Translations under genes and position numbers: made by a program
Notes under the pieces: model-generated
Database searches by the model: none
What the model was told of the DNA's origin: nothing
What the model saw: only the letters and a program-made list of their open reading frames with translations
Shown here: piece after piece, positions 14,770 to 25,205 of the stretch
How the letters are laid out: each line of letters begins with the position of its first letter
How positions within the stretch are numbered: position 1 is the first letter of the stretch
NCBI GenBank assembly: GCA_003249645.1
Contig: QKIH01000142.1
Span: 1-34,616, forward strand
Reading direction: 5' to 3'
Source of the DNA: Desulfobulbaceae bacterium
GTDB lineage: Bacteria > Desulfobacterota > Desulfobulbia > Desulfobulbales > Desulfocapsaceae
Length of the DNA: 34,616 nucleotides

Positions 14770-14798
14770 CCAAAACCCATTCTTTCAGGAGGACATTC

Positions 14799-15821
14799 AT
14801 GAAAATCAAGTCGTTGATTAAAGCCACAGCTGCGACCTGTATCACTGCCGGTATGCTCTTTTCCGGCAATCTGTCTGCAGCCGAGACCAAAGACTATCTG
14901 ATGGCTACAGCTTCCACCGGTGGAACGTATTATCCTGTCGGTGTTGCTATTTCTACCTTAACCAAGGTGAAGCTCCAGCCAACCCAAAACATCGGAATGT
15001 CTGCCATCAACTCTGCCGGTTCCGGAGAGAATATCAAACTTATGAGAGAAAACGAGACCCAGTTCGCCATTCTTCAGGGTCTCTATGGTTATTATGCCTG
15101 GAACGGCGTCGGTCCGCTTGCAGCAGACGGTCCGCAGAAAAATCTGCGTTCTGTTTCCATGCTTTGGCAGAATGTTGAACATTTTACTGTTCTTTCCAAA
15201 TATGCCAAAACCGGTACCATCGCAGATCTTGCTGATATGAAGGGTCAAAGACTTTCACTCGGTACAAAGAATTCCGGAACACTCGGCTCAAACGAAGTTC
15301 TGTTGAAAAACCTCGGGTTAGATGCCGAAAAGGATTTTGAACTGGTTTATGTTGGATACGGTCCAAGTGCTGATGCAATGCAGAACGGCCAGATTGCCGG
15401 CATGAGTACCCCTGCCGGTGTTCCTGCAGGAGCAGTAACCAGAGCCATTGCCTCCATGGGTGATGATGTCACTATCCTCCAGTTCACTGATGAGCAGATT
15501 AAACAGGCCGACGGCGGTCTCATGCTCTGGACCCGGTTCAATATTAAAGCTGGCAGTTATCCAAACCAGAAAGAAGATATTCTGACCATCGCTCAGCCGA
15601 ATTTCCTTGCGGTCAGAGATGATGTGGATGAAGAAGCGGTATATCAGATTACTAAAACTATCTATGAGAACCTGCCGTTTCTCAATGCGATTCATAAGGC
15701 AACCACCGATATGAGCCTTGAAAAAGCTCTCGATGGTTTACCAATGCCGCTGCATCCTGGTGCGCTCCGTTATTTCCAGGAAGTTGGCCTTAAAATTCCA
15801 GAGCACCTGATCGCCAAGTAG
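14799..15821 (+). CDS. TAXI-family TRAP transporter solute-binding protein
   Basis: This 340-residue periplasmic protein captures a solute for the membrane permease encoded downstream. A signal peptide covers about residues 1-27 (KSLIKATAATCITAGMLF, cleavage near LSA-AE). The mature start ATASTGGTYYPVGVAI and the INSAGSGENIKLM segment are typical of TAXI proteins. Length fits the family. The AGGAGG ribosome site is strong. A hairpin after the gene probably lowers permease expression relative to the binding protein. Known TAXI substrates include glutamate/2-oxoglutarate-like acids in some bacteria, but the ligand here is unknown; nearby hydroxyacid enzymes suggest an organic acid. Confidence 0.93.
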   Translation: MKIKSLIKATAATCITAGMLFSGNLSAAETKDYLMATASTGGTYYPVGVAISTLTKVKLQPTQNIGMSAINSAGSGENIKLMRENETQFAILQGLYGYYAWNGVGPLAADGPQKNLRSVSMLWQNVEHFTVLSKYAKTGTIADLADMKGQRLSLGTKNSGTLGSNEVLLKNLGLDAEKDFELVYVGYGPSADAMQNGQIAGMSTPAGVPAGAVTRAIASMGDDVTILQFTDEQIKQADGGLMLWTRFNIKAGSYPNQKEDILTIAQPNFLAVRDDVDEEAVYQITKTIYENLPFLNAIHKATTDMSLEKALDGLPMPLHPGALRYFQEVGLKIPEHLIAK

Positions 15822-15845
15822 ATTTTGCAAATTGTTGTTCCTAAA

Positions 15846-15872
15846 TAGCCCCCTGCCTTGTGCAGGAGGCTA
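15846..15872 (+). terminator. Hairpin between TAXI binding protein and permease genes
   Basis: Arms at 15846-15856 and 15862-15872 (TAGCC-C-CCTGC against its complement, with one mismatch) enclose a 5-base loop. A pyrimidine-rich tail (TTCTTCTTTATCCC) follows. It lies in the 80-base gap and may act as a partial terminator or RNA-stability element, which would set binding protein above permease. Confidence 0.55.
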
Positions 15873-15901
15873 TTCTTCTTTATCCCACATAGAGGCCGCG
15901 C

Positions 15902-17992
15902 GTGAGCAGTATATCCGAATTCACAGATACCGACCGGAATCTCGTAGAAAATCTTATCTTTTATGTAGGTGTAGCAGTTTCACTGATGCACATCTATTTC
16001 AATATTTTTGCAGTCATTCCGCCATTATGGCAGAACGCTTTGCACTTTTCAGGATTTGCGCTGTTATGCGGACTCTATTTCCCGTTTAATGCAAAAAGAA
16101 GAGAACATCGCTCAAACCTGAGCTTAGCCTGCGACATTGGTATCGGCCTGATCGCTGCAGGCTCTGCTATCTATATGATATCCATGGAAGACGCTATTTA
16201 TGCCAGAGGCGTCACCCTGAACACAGGAGAATGGATAGCTGGAACCATCCTTATCCTCTGTGCCATAGAATTTACCAGAAGAACTACAGGATGGATTATT
16301 CCGATCCTCATTATTCTCGCCCTTACCTATGTAGGCTGGTGGGGTTCGATGATCAGCGGAGTTTTCAAGTTTGGTGGACTAAGCGCTGAAACTATTATGT
16401 TTCGCTCAATTTACGGTGATGACGGTCTTTTTGGCAGTATTGCCCTGATTTCTTCATCGTTTGTCTTCCTTTTTATACTTTTCGGCGCTTTTCTCCTTCG
16501 CTCCGGCGCCGGAGACTTTGTTATCAATCTTGCCAGAGCAGTTGCCGGCAGATTCGTCGGAGGTCCCGGACTTGTCGCCGTTTTTGCATCGGCGCTCACC
16601 GGTACCATATCAGGCTCGGCTGTCGCCAATACTGCATCAACCGGCGTTATTACCATACCGCTTATGAAAAAGGCAGGATTTGACCCGAAATTTGCGGCGG
16701 CCGTTGAAGCCTCTGCTTCAACAGGAGGTCAATTGATGCCGCCGATCATGGGTGCAGGCGCCTTTGTCATGGCCAGTTATACCCAGATCCCTTATACCAC
16801 CATCGTCACAGTCTCTATCCTGCCTGCCATTCTCTATTTTGCTACCATCGGCTTTTTCGTGCGGATTGAGGCAAAGAAAAGAAATATCCAGCCATCAGAA
16901 GAATCAGATGTAAGTGTACTCACAGTTTGCAGACAAGGCGGCTTACCCTTTCTTATTCCGATCAGCTGTCTTATCGGCCTGCTGATCATGGGTTTCACAC
17001 CCACCTATGCCGCCGGCATATCAATTATTGCTGTTATTGTTTCCTCATGGCTGACACCGAATAAAATGGGTGTAAAGGCCGTTATGGAAGCCCTGGCACT
17101 CGGGGCAAAAAATATGATTATGACCGCAATGCTGCTTTGCGGTGTCGGACTTGTTGTTAATGTTATTGCCACCGCAGGCGTCGGCAACACCTTTTCTCTG
17201 ATGATTACCAACTGGGCAGGCAGCAACCTGCTTATTGCAATCATCCTTATTGCCCTTGCATCTCTAGTTCTCGGTATGGGACTGCCGGTAACTGCCGCCT
17301 ACATTGTATTGGGAACCCTTTCGGCACCTGTTCTGTACAATCTTATTATGGATACGCAGATCACCGACATTCTGGTTCACGGCCTTGTGCCTGAACAGGC
17401 AAAACCCATGTTCCTGCTTGCCATTCCCGATAAAATCGATCTGCTAAATCACCCGATGAGCGTCGAAATGGCTCATCAGATAATGGCATCAATTCCGCCG
17501 GAGCTGACAAACACCCTGCGGGAATGGATGGTATCACCCGACGCTTCCACCTTTGCCCTGCTTTCAGCCCACATGATTATTTTCTGGCTGAGTCAGGATT
17601 CGAACGTTACACCACCGGTTTGCCTTACTGCTTTCACCGCTGCCGCCATTGCAAAAACACCGCCAATGACCACCGGGCTGCAATCATGGAAAATCGCCAA
17701 GGGGATCTATGTTGTGCCATTATTATTTGCCTACACCGACTTTCTTGGTGGTTCATGGATAAGTGATTTTACGATCTTTTTCTTTGCTATTTTCGGGCTC
17801 TATGCTTTTTCAGGAGCAATTCAGGGCCACTTTGAAAAACACCTCAATCCCCTGCTGCGAATTTTAAGTCTGGTAGCGGCATTTTATCTGCTCTGCCCGG
17901 CGACGATCCTGATTCACTGTGCTGCCTTGGTTGGATTTTTCGCCATATTTTTCATCCATCTCAAATGGACAAAGCCGGCAGTCGCTTCATAA
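15902..17992 (+). CDS. TRAP transporter fused permease (4TM-12TM type)
   Basis: This 696-residue inner-membrane protein fuses the small DctQ-like and large DctM-like TRAP subunits, as usual for TAXI systems. It uses an ion gradient to import the solute. About four hydrophobic helices occupy residues 20-140 and many more follow. The DctM-type core shows the conserved GTISGSAVANTASTGVITIP and ASTGGQLMPPIMGAGAFVMA segments (about residues 235-300), and a second repeat with LVLGMGLPVTAAYIVLG. The start is GTG at 15902, supported by AGAGG six bases upstream. The gene is followed closely by a small membrane protein gene. Confidence 0.94.
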   Translation: MSSISEFTDTDRNLVENLIFYVGVAVSLMHIYFNIFAVIPPLWQNALHFSGFALLCGLYFPFNAKRREHRSNLSLACDIGIGLIAAGSAIYMISMEDAIYARGVTLNTGEWIAGTILILCAIEFTRRTTGWIIPILIILALTYVGWWGSMISGVFKFGGLSAETIMFRSIYGDDGLFGSIALISSSFVFLFILFGAFLLRSGAGDFVINLARAVAGRFVGGPGLVAVFASALTGTISGSAVANTASTGVITIPLMKKAGFDPKFAAAVEASASTGGQLMPPIMGAGAFVMASYTQIPYTTIVTVSILPAILYFATIGFFVRIEAKKRNIQPSEESDVSVLTVCRQGGLPFLIPISCLIGLLIMGFTPTYAAGISIIAVIVSSWLTPNKMGVKAVMEALALGAKNMIMTAMLLCGVGLVVNVIATAGVGNTFSLMITNWAGSNLLIAIILIALASLVLGMGLPVTAAYIVLGTLSAPVLYNLIMDTQITDILVHGLVPEQAKPMFLLAIPDKIDLLNHPMSVEMAHQIMASIPPELTNTLREWMVSPDASTFALLSAHMIIFWLSQDSNVTPPVCLTAFTAAAIAKTPPMTTGLQSWKIAKGIYVVPLLFAYTDFLGGSWISDFTIFFFAIFGLYAFSGAIQGHFEKHLNPLLRILSLVAAFYLLCPATILIHCAALVGFFAIFFIHLKWTKPAVAS

Positions 17993-17997
17993 AAGCA

Positions 17998-18384
17998 ATG
18001 TCACTGCAAAAACAGTATGCAGCAGTCCTGGTACTGCTGCTTCTGCTCTTTGGCGGTTTCACATCAGGCATGCTTTTCTTCGTTAAGGACAGGCAGTACC
18101 TGCTGGCAGCTTTCCTTGTAGTCATTCTCTACTTTGCAACCTATCTTATCGGCAAAAAGATTTCTCTTCTCTTTCTTGAACTGAGTCTTCTCAAATTCAT
18201 ACGGAACAATAATGGAATCAGAGAAAAATCTGCCTGCAATTATTTTCTTCGAACCCAATATCGGAAAAAAATCAGTGAAGCTGAGTTTGAAAAATTACTA
18301 AACAGTATTTATTCTGATCTCATTGAACGGGGCGCTATTTCAGTTGACAGTGAGCAGATAACACTTTCGCCTCAACAACCTTAG
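17998..18384 (+). CDS. Small two-helix membrane protein linked to the TRAP permease
   Basis: I do not recognise a named family for this protein of 128 residues from 17998. An in-frame ATG at 17965 would give 139 residues and overlap the permease by 28 bases; neither start has a good ribosome site. Two hydrophobic helices (about residues 8-29 and 33-51) are followed by a soluble tail of about 75 residues. The tail looks helical with a possible winged-helix pattern (LLKFIRNNNGIREKSACNYF, then a short strand-like QITLSP end). It stands between the TRAP permease and a HAD phosphatase with 5- and 16-base gaps. A role as an accessory or regulator of the transporter is inference from context. Confidence 0.7.
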   Translation: MSLQKQYAAVLVLLLLLFGGFTSGMLFFVKDRQYLLAAFLVVILYFATYLIGKKISLLFLELSLLKFIRNNNGIREKSACNYFLRTQYRKKISEAEFEKLLNSIYSDLIERGAISVDSEQITLSPQQP

Positions 18385-18400
18385 ACTTTTTATTTACACA

Positions 18401-19057
18401 ATGTTTCGTACTATTCTGTTTGACCTCGACGGCACCCTTGTTAATTCAGAAGAGGGTATTACAAAATCCATCAAGCACGCCATGATGGAGCTTAATCAAC
18501 CCGAACCTACTTATGAACAGCTGCTTCCCTGCATCGGGCCACCGCTGATTGACAGTTTTCAGCTTGTTCTCGGCCTTGAACATGACCTTGCTATTCAGGC
18601 TGTAGCTCTCTATAGAAAGCGATATGGCGAGATCGGTAAATTTGAACTTTTTCCGTATGAAGGCATTAAAGAGCTGCTTGAAACCCTTAAAGATAGGGGA
18701 TACAGGCTCTTTGTTGCCACCTCGAAACCACAACCGGTTGCCGGTGAAATAATTAATCATACAGGTTTGTCAGACTATTTTGACAAGGTTTATGGAGCCG
18801 GCCTCGATGGTAAGTTTAACCACAAGCCTGAGCTGTTAAAACACCTTCTTGAGGAAGAAAATCTGGAAAGAGGCCAGACACTTATGGTCGGCGACAGGAA
18901 ATTCGACCTTCTTGGTGCCTCAGCAAATCAGATGGCCAGCCTCGGCGTCACCTACGGTTTTGGCTCCTTGGCCGAGCTGCAGGAACACCAGGCAACCTAT
19001 ATCGCTCACTCACCTTCTGATATTGCATCTTTATTGCAGAAGCCTGCCGATAATTAA
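18401..19057 (+). CDS. HAD-family hydrolase, phosphoglycolate phosphatase-like
   Basis: This 218-residue cytosolic phosphatase has all four HAD motifs: Asp8 and Asp10 in FDLDGTLVNS (nucleophile and acid/base), Thr107 in VATSKPQ, Lys142 in NHKPELL, and Asp165 and Asp169 in GDRKFD. A helical cap domain (about residues 16-85) marks subfamily I, like Gph. The substrate may be phosphoglycolate, a nucleotide or another small phosphate ester; sequence by eye cannot decide. It is the last gene of the TAXI-TRAP transcription unit and ends just before a clear terminator. No ribosome site is evident at 18401, so coupling to the preceding gene is likely. Confidence 0.88.
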   Translation: MFRTILFDLDGTLVNSEEGITKSIKHAMMELNQPEPTYEQLLPCIGPPLIDSFQLVLGLEHDLAIQAVALYRKRYGEIGKFELFPYEGIKELLETLKDRGYRLFVATSKPQPVAGEIINHTGLSDYFDKVYGAGLDGKFNHKPELLKHLLEEENLERGQTLMVGDRKFDLLGASANQMASLGVTYGFGSLAELQEHQATYIAHSPSDIASLLQKPADN

Positions 19058-19071
19058 AATATCTTTTTTAT

Positions 19072-19111
19072 AAGCCAGGCCGCGTCGTCTCGATAAGCCG
19101 CCTGGCTTTTT
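19072..19111 (+). terminator. Terminator of the TAXI-TRAP operon
   Basis: Perfect 9-base arms AAGCCAGGC (19072-19080) and GCCTGGCTT (19100-19108) enclose a 19-base loop and run into TTTTT. It lies 15 bases after the HAD stop codon. Confidence 0.85.
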
Positions 19112-19366
19112 CTGCATACGCCAGTGCTCTATATAACCTGCCCTCTATGATTGAATATTAAGAGATTCATGCGCAACTGTTTAATCAAAAATAACAATAA
19201 ATAGATCTCTATCTGGTTGACTATACGTTAAAATAGTTTGTTTTCTATTTCCACACACCAATTTATCCCGTAAAATAAAAAAACGAGATAGGATTTAAAT
19301 CACTCACTAAAGCACACTTGTATTTCAATAAAAAAAAATTATTTTTTTTATTTACGTAAAAACAGC
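19112..19366. other. Intergenic region before the efflux operon, with A/T tract
   Basis: I see no gene in this stretch of the 400-base gap. A run of nine A (19330-19338) and a run of eight T (19342-19349) lie about 50-70 bases before the expected start of acrA transcription. They could act as an UP element or bent DNA that strengthens the promoter. The rest shows no recognisable signal. Confidence 0.4.
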
Positions 19367-19395
19367 TTGCATACATACATTCATGTATGTATAAA
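19367..19395 (+). promoter_or_regulatory. AcrR-like operator inside the acrAB promoter
   Basis: TTGCAT (19367-19372), 17 bases, then TATAAA (19390-19395) form a good promoter. A perfect palindrome with arms ATACATACAT (19371-19380) and ATGTATGTAT (19383-19392) fills the spacer. It resembles the known E. coli AcrR operator, which also has TACATACAT and ATGTATGTA arms. The tetR-family gene at the end of the operon is the natural candidate repressor. Confidence 0.85.
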
Positions 19396-19457
19396 TCTCT
19401 TTCTTGATTTATTGACAGAACTTTTTCTTTATCAACCTCCATGGAAGGCAATAAAAA

Positions 19458-20627
19458 ATGAGGAAATTAAGATACTCAACCACCTATGTTATATTATCAC
19501 TCTTTCTTGCATTGAGTCTTAGCGCATGCAAGGAAAAACAACAGTCGGCGGCAGCTCCGCGCGGACCGGTTCAGGTCGATGTTATCTCAGTCGATCAAAC
19601 CCAGGTTCCTGTCGAGATGGAATTGCCGGGCAGAACAAACGCCTACCGGGTTGCAGAAGTCCGTCCTCAGGTAAACGGCATCATTCAGAAACGACATTTC
19701 GTAGAAGGCAGCGAGGTTCAGGCCGGTCAGCTTCTCTATCAAATTGATCCGGCAACCTATCAGGCTCAATTTGACAGTGCAAAAGCCTCACTGGCTAGAG
19801 CTGAAGCCTCAGAACACTCTGCCAGACTCAAAGCCGAACGCTACGATACGCTGGTCAAAACCAAAGCTGTCAGCGAGCTTGATCAGATTGAAAACGAAGC
19901 CAATTGGAAACAGGCGCAAGCTGATGTTGCTGCTGCAAAGGCCTCACTCAATACGGCAAAAATCAATCTTGATTATACCCGTATCACCGCGCCGATCAGC
20001 GGTGTCATCGGTAAATCACTGATCACTGAGGGTGCCCTCGTCACCGCACAGCAGAGCACTCCTCTTGCCATTATTCAGGAGCTTGACCCCATCTATGTCG
20101 ATGTAACCCAATCAAGCTCAGACCTCACCCGCCTGAAGGGAGAGTTTTCAAAACTCAATAAAACAAATGCCGAAGCCTTTGAGAAAACAGAGGTATCTAT
20201 CATCCTCGAAGACGGATCTGAATACCCTTATAAGGGATCGCTTGAATTTTCAGACGTAACCGTTGAGCAAACAACCGGAACTGTCACTCTCAGGACGATC
20301 ATTCAAAACCCGAATCAGGATCTTCTGCCCGGTATGTTTGTCCGCGCCAAGCTTTCAAACGGTGTACAAAACACCATTGTTATCCCAACATCCGCTATTA
20401 GCAGAAATCAAAAAGGTGAGCCGATGGTAATGGTGGTCAACCAGGAATCCAAGGTAGAAGCAAGAATGATCCAGACAGGCAGGAACACAGAAAACGGGAT
20501 TATAGCGAAGTCCGGCCTTAATGTCGGCGACAAACTCATAACTGCCGGACTGCAGAATATTCGTCCAGGTGCAGATGTTACAGCCGTTGAAAAGGCTCAA
20601 GCTGAAAACAATGAGGGAGAGAAATAA
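19458..20627 (+). CDS. acrA: RND efflux periplasmic adaptor lipoprotein (AcrA/MexA-type)
   Basis: This 389-residue adaptor links the inner-membrane pump to the outer-membrane channel. The signal peptide ends in a lipobox, LSAC with Cys24, so it is anchored as a lipoprotein. The lipoyl half-motif [20 protein letters not shown] and its partner [18 protein letters not shown] flank an alpha-helical hairpin (about residues 105-165). Beta-barrel and membrane-proximal domains follow. It opens the operon under the AcrR-like operator. Its stop codon overlaps the acrB start by one base (TAATG), indicating coupling. Confidence 0.95.
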   Translation: MRKLRYSTTYVILSLFLALSLSACKEKQQSAAAPRGPVQVDVISVDQTQVPVEMELPGRTNAYRVAEVRPQVNGIIQKRHFVEGSEVQAGQLLYQIDPATYQAQFDSAKASLARAEASEHSARLKAERYDTLVKTKAVSELDQIENEANWKQAQADVAAAKASLNTAKINLDYTRITAPISGVIGKSLITEGALVTAQQSTPLAIIQELDPIYVDVTQSSSDLTRLKGEFSKLNKTNAEAFEKTEVSIILEDGSEYPYKGSLEFSDVTVEQTTGTVTLRTIIQNPNQDLLPGMFVRAKLSNGVQNTIVIPTSAISRNQKGEPMVMVVNQESKVEARMIQTGRNTENGIIAKSGLNVGDKLITAGLQNIRPGADVTAVEKAQAENNEGEK

Positions 20628-23600
20628 TGGCCTCGTTTTTCATCGATCGTCCCATTTTCGCATGGGTCATCGCAATCTTAATTATGCTTGTGGGCTCGCT
20701 GTCACTGATGGAGTTGCCCATATCACAATATCCTGAAATTGCACCGCCTCAGGTTACCATAAACGCAACTTATCCAGGCGCTTCTGCAAAAATAGTTGAA
20801 GACTCCGTTGTTCAGGTCATCGAACAGAACATGAACGGTATCGACAACATGATTTATATGAGTGCGCAGAGTTCGTCCAGTGGTTCTGCTTCAATTACCC
20901 TTACCTTCGAAGCAGGAACCGATCCTGACATTGCCCAGGTTCAGGTTCAGAACAAACTGCAGCAGGTAACCAGTCTTATTCCACAGGCTGTTCAGCAACA
21001 GGGGATTTCGGTTGCCAAGGCAAGCCAGACCATGTTGATGGTTATCGGAGCAATCTCTGAAGACGGCAGTATGGACAGGCATGATTTGTCCGACTTCATG
21101 GTTTCTACCCTTGAGGATCCTCTCAGCCGGACTGAAGGCGTAGGTAACATTAGGGTGTTCGGCAGTCAGTATGCCATGCGCATCTGGCTTGATCCTTACA
21201 AGCTCAACAGCTACGGCCTTACTCCGTCAGATGTTTCCCAGGCTATTTCTAACCAAAACAATCAGGTAAGTGTCGGCAGCCTCGGTGGTGCACCTGCCAC
21301 CATGGGTATCGAAATCAGTGCTACGATGATGGCACAGACCATGATGACTTCCCCTGAAGAATTTGAAAACATCATCCTCAAGGTCAATACCGACGGTTCC
21401 CAGATTCGATTAAAAGATGTTGCCACTGTTGAAATCGGCGGCGAAAACTACGCTTTTACTTCTGAATACAACGGCCTGCCAGCTTCCGGTATGGGAATTA
21501 TGCTCGCAACTGGCGCCAATGCGCTTGATACATCAAAAGCAGTACGTGCCAAGATCAAGGAACTGGAACCCTTCTTCCCGGCAGGATTAAAAATTGTTTT
21601 CCCCTATGACACAACCGAATTCATTAAGATATCAATCGAAGAGGTTGCCCATACCCTGATCGAAGCAATTATTCTTGTCTTTTTTGTCATGTTTCTGTTT
21701 CTGCAGAACTTCAGGGCAACACTCATCCCGACCATTGCTATTCCCGTCGTTCTGCTCGGCACCTTTGGTGTTATGGCCGCTTTCGGTTTTTCCATCAACA
21801 CACTGACCATGTTCGGTCTTGTACTGGCTATCGGACTACTGGTTGATGATGCCATCGTCGTCGTTGAAAACGTTGAGAGGATTATGGATGAAGAAGGTTT
21901 GTCACCATATGAGGCAACGAAAAAATCCATGCGCCAGATTACCGGTGCCCTGATTGGTATTGCCATGGTTCTTTCTGCAGTTTTCATCCCAATGGCCTTT
22001 TTTGGAGGATCCACCGGAGCTATCTACCGCCAGTTCTCCATTACCATTGTAACTGCCATGGCACTTTCCGTTGTTGTTGCAATTGTCCTTACCCCGGCAC
22101 TTTGTGCGACCATGCTCAAACCTCGAAAAGCAGGCCACCATCTTGCCAAAAAAGGACCTTTCGGGATCTTCAACCGCATCTTCGCAGCCGGAACAGAAGC
22201 ATATGGTGCATCTGTCAGTTACGTGCTGAAGCGCGCCTTTCGTTTCGGCCTCATCTTCATGATTCTGGTCGGCGGTATGGGCTATCTCTTTACCAAGCTT
22301 CCTACAGCCTTTCTTCCCGAAGAAGATCAAGGTGTTATGTTGGCTATGGTCATGCTGCCTGCAGGTGCCAGCTTGGAGAGGACAGACGCTGTCATGAAAA
22401 AGATGCAGAACTATTACATGACTGCTGAAAAGGACAACGTCAAAGCAATTTTTACTGTTTCCGGTTTCAGTTTTGCAGGAACCGGTCAAAACATGGGGCT
22501 TTCGTTTATTAACCTGAAAGACTGGGATGAGCGTAAATCACCGGCCCAGGCAGTCAACGCAATCATCGGCCGCTCATACGGCTTTTTCTCTACTATAAAA
22601 GAGGCAAGGATATTTGCTTTTAATCTGCCTTCTATTCCTGCTCTCGGCACTTCTACAGGATTTAACTTTTTCCTGCAGGACCGCGGCGGACTGGGTCATG
22701 AGCAACTCACTCAGGCCAGAAACATGCTGCTTGGAATGGCCGCCCAGAATCCTGTTCTCACGGCTGTCAGACCAAACGGTATGGAGGATACGCCTCAATA
22801 CAACCTTGATATCGACTATGAAAAGGCAATGGCTTTGGGTGTCTCAGTCAGTGATATAAACTCAACATTAAGCTCTGCCTGGGCCTCAAGCTATATCAAT
22901 GACTTTCTCCATAATGAACGAGTCAAGAAAGTCTATCTTCAGGCTGATGCCAAATACCGGATGCAGCCGGAAGACCTCTATAAGTGGTATGTACGAAACA
23001 ATCAGGGACAGATGGTTCCGTTTTCCTCATTCACTACCGGTCACTGGGCTTACGGATCACCCCGGCTTGAACGCTACAACGGTGTTCCGTCAATGGAAAT
23101 TCAGGGTGAAGCAGCCGCCGGAAAATCCACCGGTGAAGCGATGGCGGCCATTGCAGACATCGTTTCCAAACTGCCTGCCGGTATAAGCTTTGAATGGACA
23201 GGAACCTCATATCAGGAGGTCCGTTCAGGGGCGCAGGCCCCTGCATTGTACGCGCTGTCTATTCTGGTTGTATTTCTTTCACTGGCAGCATTGTATGAAA
23301 GCTGGTCAATCCCGTTCTCGGTTATTCTGGCTGTTCCCCTAGGTGTTTTGGGCGCCCTTGGAGCAACCTACTTACGCGGACTTGAAAATGATATATACTT
23401 TCAGGTCGGCTTATTGACTACCATCGGTCTCACAGCTAAAAATGCCATCCTGATTGTCGAATTTGCCAAAGCGGAGTTTGACAAGGGCAAGAGCCTTGCA
23501 ACAGCAGCCATCAGCGCCTGTAAAATGAGAATCAGGCCAATCCTGATGACATCACTGGCGTTCATGCTTGGTGTTCTTCCGCTTGCCATAAGCACAGGTG

Positions 23601-23770
23601 CCGGCGCCAATGCTCGTCATGCAGTAGGTACCGGCGTGCTCGGCGGTATGATCTCCGCTACAGTTCTGGCAATTCTTTTCATCCCGCTGTTTTTTGTTCT
23701 GATCATGCGGCTGTTTAAAACAAGAAGAGTGCCCCAACCAGCAATTACGGCTGAAAATAAAGAGGTATAA
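20627..23770 (+). CDS. acrB: RND multidrug efflux pump, HAE1 family (AcrB-type)
   Basis: This 1047-residue inner-membrane transporter exports drugs, bile salts or solvents in exchange for protons. Length and start ([20 protein letters not shown]) are typical of AcrB/MexB. The proton-relay residues fall almost exactly where they do in E. coli AcrB: Asp407 and Asp408 in [17 protein letters not shown], and Lys938 in [12 protein letters not shown] (Lys940 in E. coli). Two large periplasmic loops and twelve membrane helices fit the family. The coding sequence is intact. It is translationally coupled to acrA and followed by the outer-membrane channel gene three bases downstream. Confidence 0.97.
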   Translation: MASFFIDRPIFAWVIAILIMLVGSLSLMELPISQYPEIAPPQVTINATYPGASAKIVEDSVVQVIEQNMNGIDNMIYMSAQSSSSGSASITLTFEAGTDPDIAQVQVQNKLQQVTSLIPQAVQQQGISVAKASQTMLMVIGAISEDGSMDRHDLSDFMVSTLEDPLSRTEGVGNIRVFGSQYAMRIWLDPYKLNSYGLTPSDVSQAISNQNNQVSVGSLGGAPATMGIEISATMMAQTMMTSPEEFENIILKVNTDGSQIRLKDVATVEIGGENYAFTSEYNGLPASGMGIMLATGANALDTSKAVRAKIKELEPFFPAGLKIVFPYDTTEFIKISIEEVAHTLIEAIILVFFVMFLFLQNFRATLIPTIAIPVVLLGTFGVMAAFGFSINTLTMFGLVLAIGLLVDDAIVVVENVERIMDEEGLSPYEATKKSMRQITGALIGIAMVLSAVFIPMAFFGGSTGAIYRQFSITIVTAMALSVVVAIVLTPALCATMLKPRKAGHHLAKKGPFGIFNRIFAAGTEAYGASVSYVLKRAFRFGLIFMILVGGMGYLFTKLPTAFLPEEDQGVMLAMVMLPAGASLERTDAVMKKMQNYYMTAEKDNVKAIFTVSGFSFAGTGQNMGLSFINLKDWDERKSPAQAVNAIIGRSYGFFSTIKEARIFAFNLPSIPALGTSTGFNFFLQDRGGLGHEQLTQARNMLLGMAAQNPVLTAVRPNGMEDTPQYNLDIDYEKAMALGVSVSDINSTLSSAWASSYINDFLHNERVKKVYLQADAKYRMQPEDLYKWYVRNNQGQMVPFSSFTTGHWAYGSPRLERYNGVPSMEIQGEAAAGKSTGEAMAAIADIVSKLPAGISFEWTGTSYQEVRSGAQAPALYALSILVVFLSLAALYESWSIPFSVILAVPLGVLGALGATYLRGLENDIYFQVGLLTTIGLTAKNAILIVEFAKAEFDKGKSLATAAISACKMRIRPILMTSLAFMLGVLPLAISTGAGANARHAVGTGVLGGMISATVLAILFIPLFFVLIMRLFKTRRVPQPAITAENKEV

Positions 23771-23773
23771 TCG

Positions 23774-25204
23774 ATGAAAATGACATATAAATCTGTGGTT
23801 GCTCTCACCTGCTTCACCCTTCTTGGCGGGTGTGCTATGGCACCGCAATATGAGCAGCCGGCTTTGCCGGTTGCTCAGAATCTTGCAGGAACACTTATCA
23901 ATCCTGAGGCCGCCATTCAGGCTGACAGCAGGGTTGATAATGTAGCTGAGCTCAACTACACCCAGATATTTAAAGATCCTGATCTTCAGAAACTGATTGG
24001 GCTCTCGCTTGCCAATAACAGGAGTCTCAAACAAACAGCCATTAATCTGGAGATGTATCAGGCACAATACAGGATTCAGCGCTCAGCACTCTATCCTTCA
24101 ATTAACGGCACCGGTTACGGCACTAAACAGCGTACTCTCGGTACAACGGGGATGGCTACTTCCGAGGTCTATTCTCTTGAAGTTGCTGCAACCTCATGGG
24201 AGCTTGATTTCTTTGGACGGATTCGCAGTCTGAAGGATCAGGCCCTTGAAAACTATCTGTCCATGGAAGAGACGCAAAAAAGTGCCAAGGTCAGTCTTGT
24301 TGCTGAAGTAGCGCGCGCATACCTGACCCTGCTCACTGATAAAGAGCTTCTGAAAATTTCCGAAGATACCAAACGAATTGAGCAGGAAAGTTACGATCTC
24401 ATCGAGCAGAGAGTAAATGCGGGCATCAGCGACCAGCTTGATCTCGCCCAGGCGAAGACCAGTCTGGAAGCTGTCAAAGTCAACCTTCCGCTGTACAGAA
24501 GACAGGTAGCACAAGATATTCATTACCTAAACCTTCTTACCGGCAGCAGTCTTCATCCAGATATGGTTAAAGGTGATAAAAAACTGGAAGATGTTGCCCC
24601 AATGGCCGTTCTTCCATCGTCTCTTTCATCCGATATTCTCCTGCAAAGACCGGACATCAAGGCGGCAGAACACACTCTCAAGGGTGCAAACGCAAATATC
24701 GGGGCAGCAAGGGCCGCATTTTTCCCTCGCATCAGCTTGACTGCTGGAGCCGGTTTTATCAGTCCGGAGCTGGAAGATCTGTTTAACGGCGACTCCGGTT
24801 CATACCGGTTCACCCCGACAGTTTCGCTGCCGATATTTAACGCCGGTCAGCTTCGCGCACAGCTCGACATTGCAAAGCTGCAAAAAGATCTTTCAATTGT
24901 CCAGTATGAATATGCAATTGAGTCAGCTTTCCGGGATGTCTCTGATGCCCTGGTTGCACTTGAAACCTATCAGAAACAGCTTGATGCCCAAAAAGCCAAC
25001 CTTGAAGCCAATCAACAATACTACGATCATGCAAAAAATCGTTATGAAGAAGGTGTGGACAGTTTTCTCACCCTGTTGATTGCTCAACGTTCATTGTATT
25101 CAGCCAAGCAGAATTATCTTTCCATGCAGTTGAGTAATCTTACCAATAAGGTAGACCTCTTCAAAGTATTCGGCGGCGGCTGGAAAGAAACAACCGAGCA
25201 GTAA
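23774..25204 (+). CDS. Outer-membrane efflux channel lipoprotein (OprM/NodT-type)
   Basis: This 476-residue outer-membrane factor forms the trimeric exit duct of the pump. The signal peptide ends in the lipobox LGGC with Cys20, and the mature start MAPQYEQPALP is typical of the OprM/CusC group. Two repeats of the outer-membrane-factor domain are visible; the second contains LLQRPDIKAAEHTLKGANANIGAARAAFFP in two parts and the PIFNAGQLRAQLDIAK segment. A GAGG ribosome site stands before the ATG. Its presence makes the operon a complete tripartite pump that does not need a separate TolC. Confidence 0.95.
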   Translation: MKMTYKSVVALTCFTLLGGCAMAPQYEQPALPVAQNLAGTLINPEAAIQADSRVDNVAELNYTQIFKDPDLQKLIGLSLANNRSLKQTAINLEMYQAQYRIQRSALYPSINGTGYGTKQRTLGTTGMATSEVYSLEVAATSWELDFFGRIRSLKDQALENYLSMEETQKSAKVSLVAEVARAYLTLLTDKELLKISEDTKRIEQESYDLIEQRVNAGISDQLDLAQAKTSLEAVKVNLPLYRRQVAQDIHYLNLLTGSSLHPDMVKGDKKLEDVAPMAVLPSSLSSDILLQRPDIKAAEHTLKGANANIGAARAAFFPRISLTAGAGFISPELEDLFNGDSGSYRFTPTVSLPIFNAGQLRAQLDIAKLQKDLSIVQYEYAIESAFRDVSDALVALETYQKQLDAQKANLEANQQYYDHAKNRYEEGVDSFLTLLIAQRSLYSAKQNYLSMQLSNLTNKVDLFKVFGGGWKETTEQ

Positions 25205-25205
25205 T

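Noticed and set aside
21902-22489. 195-residue antisense frame within acrB
   Set aside because: It lies opposite an intact, strongly conserved pump gene, has low-complexity composition and no ribosome site or family resemblance.
23552-24067. 171-residue antisense frame across the acrB/channel junction
   Set aside because: It spans the end of one conserved gene and the start of another and has no recognisable domain.
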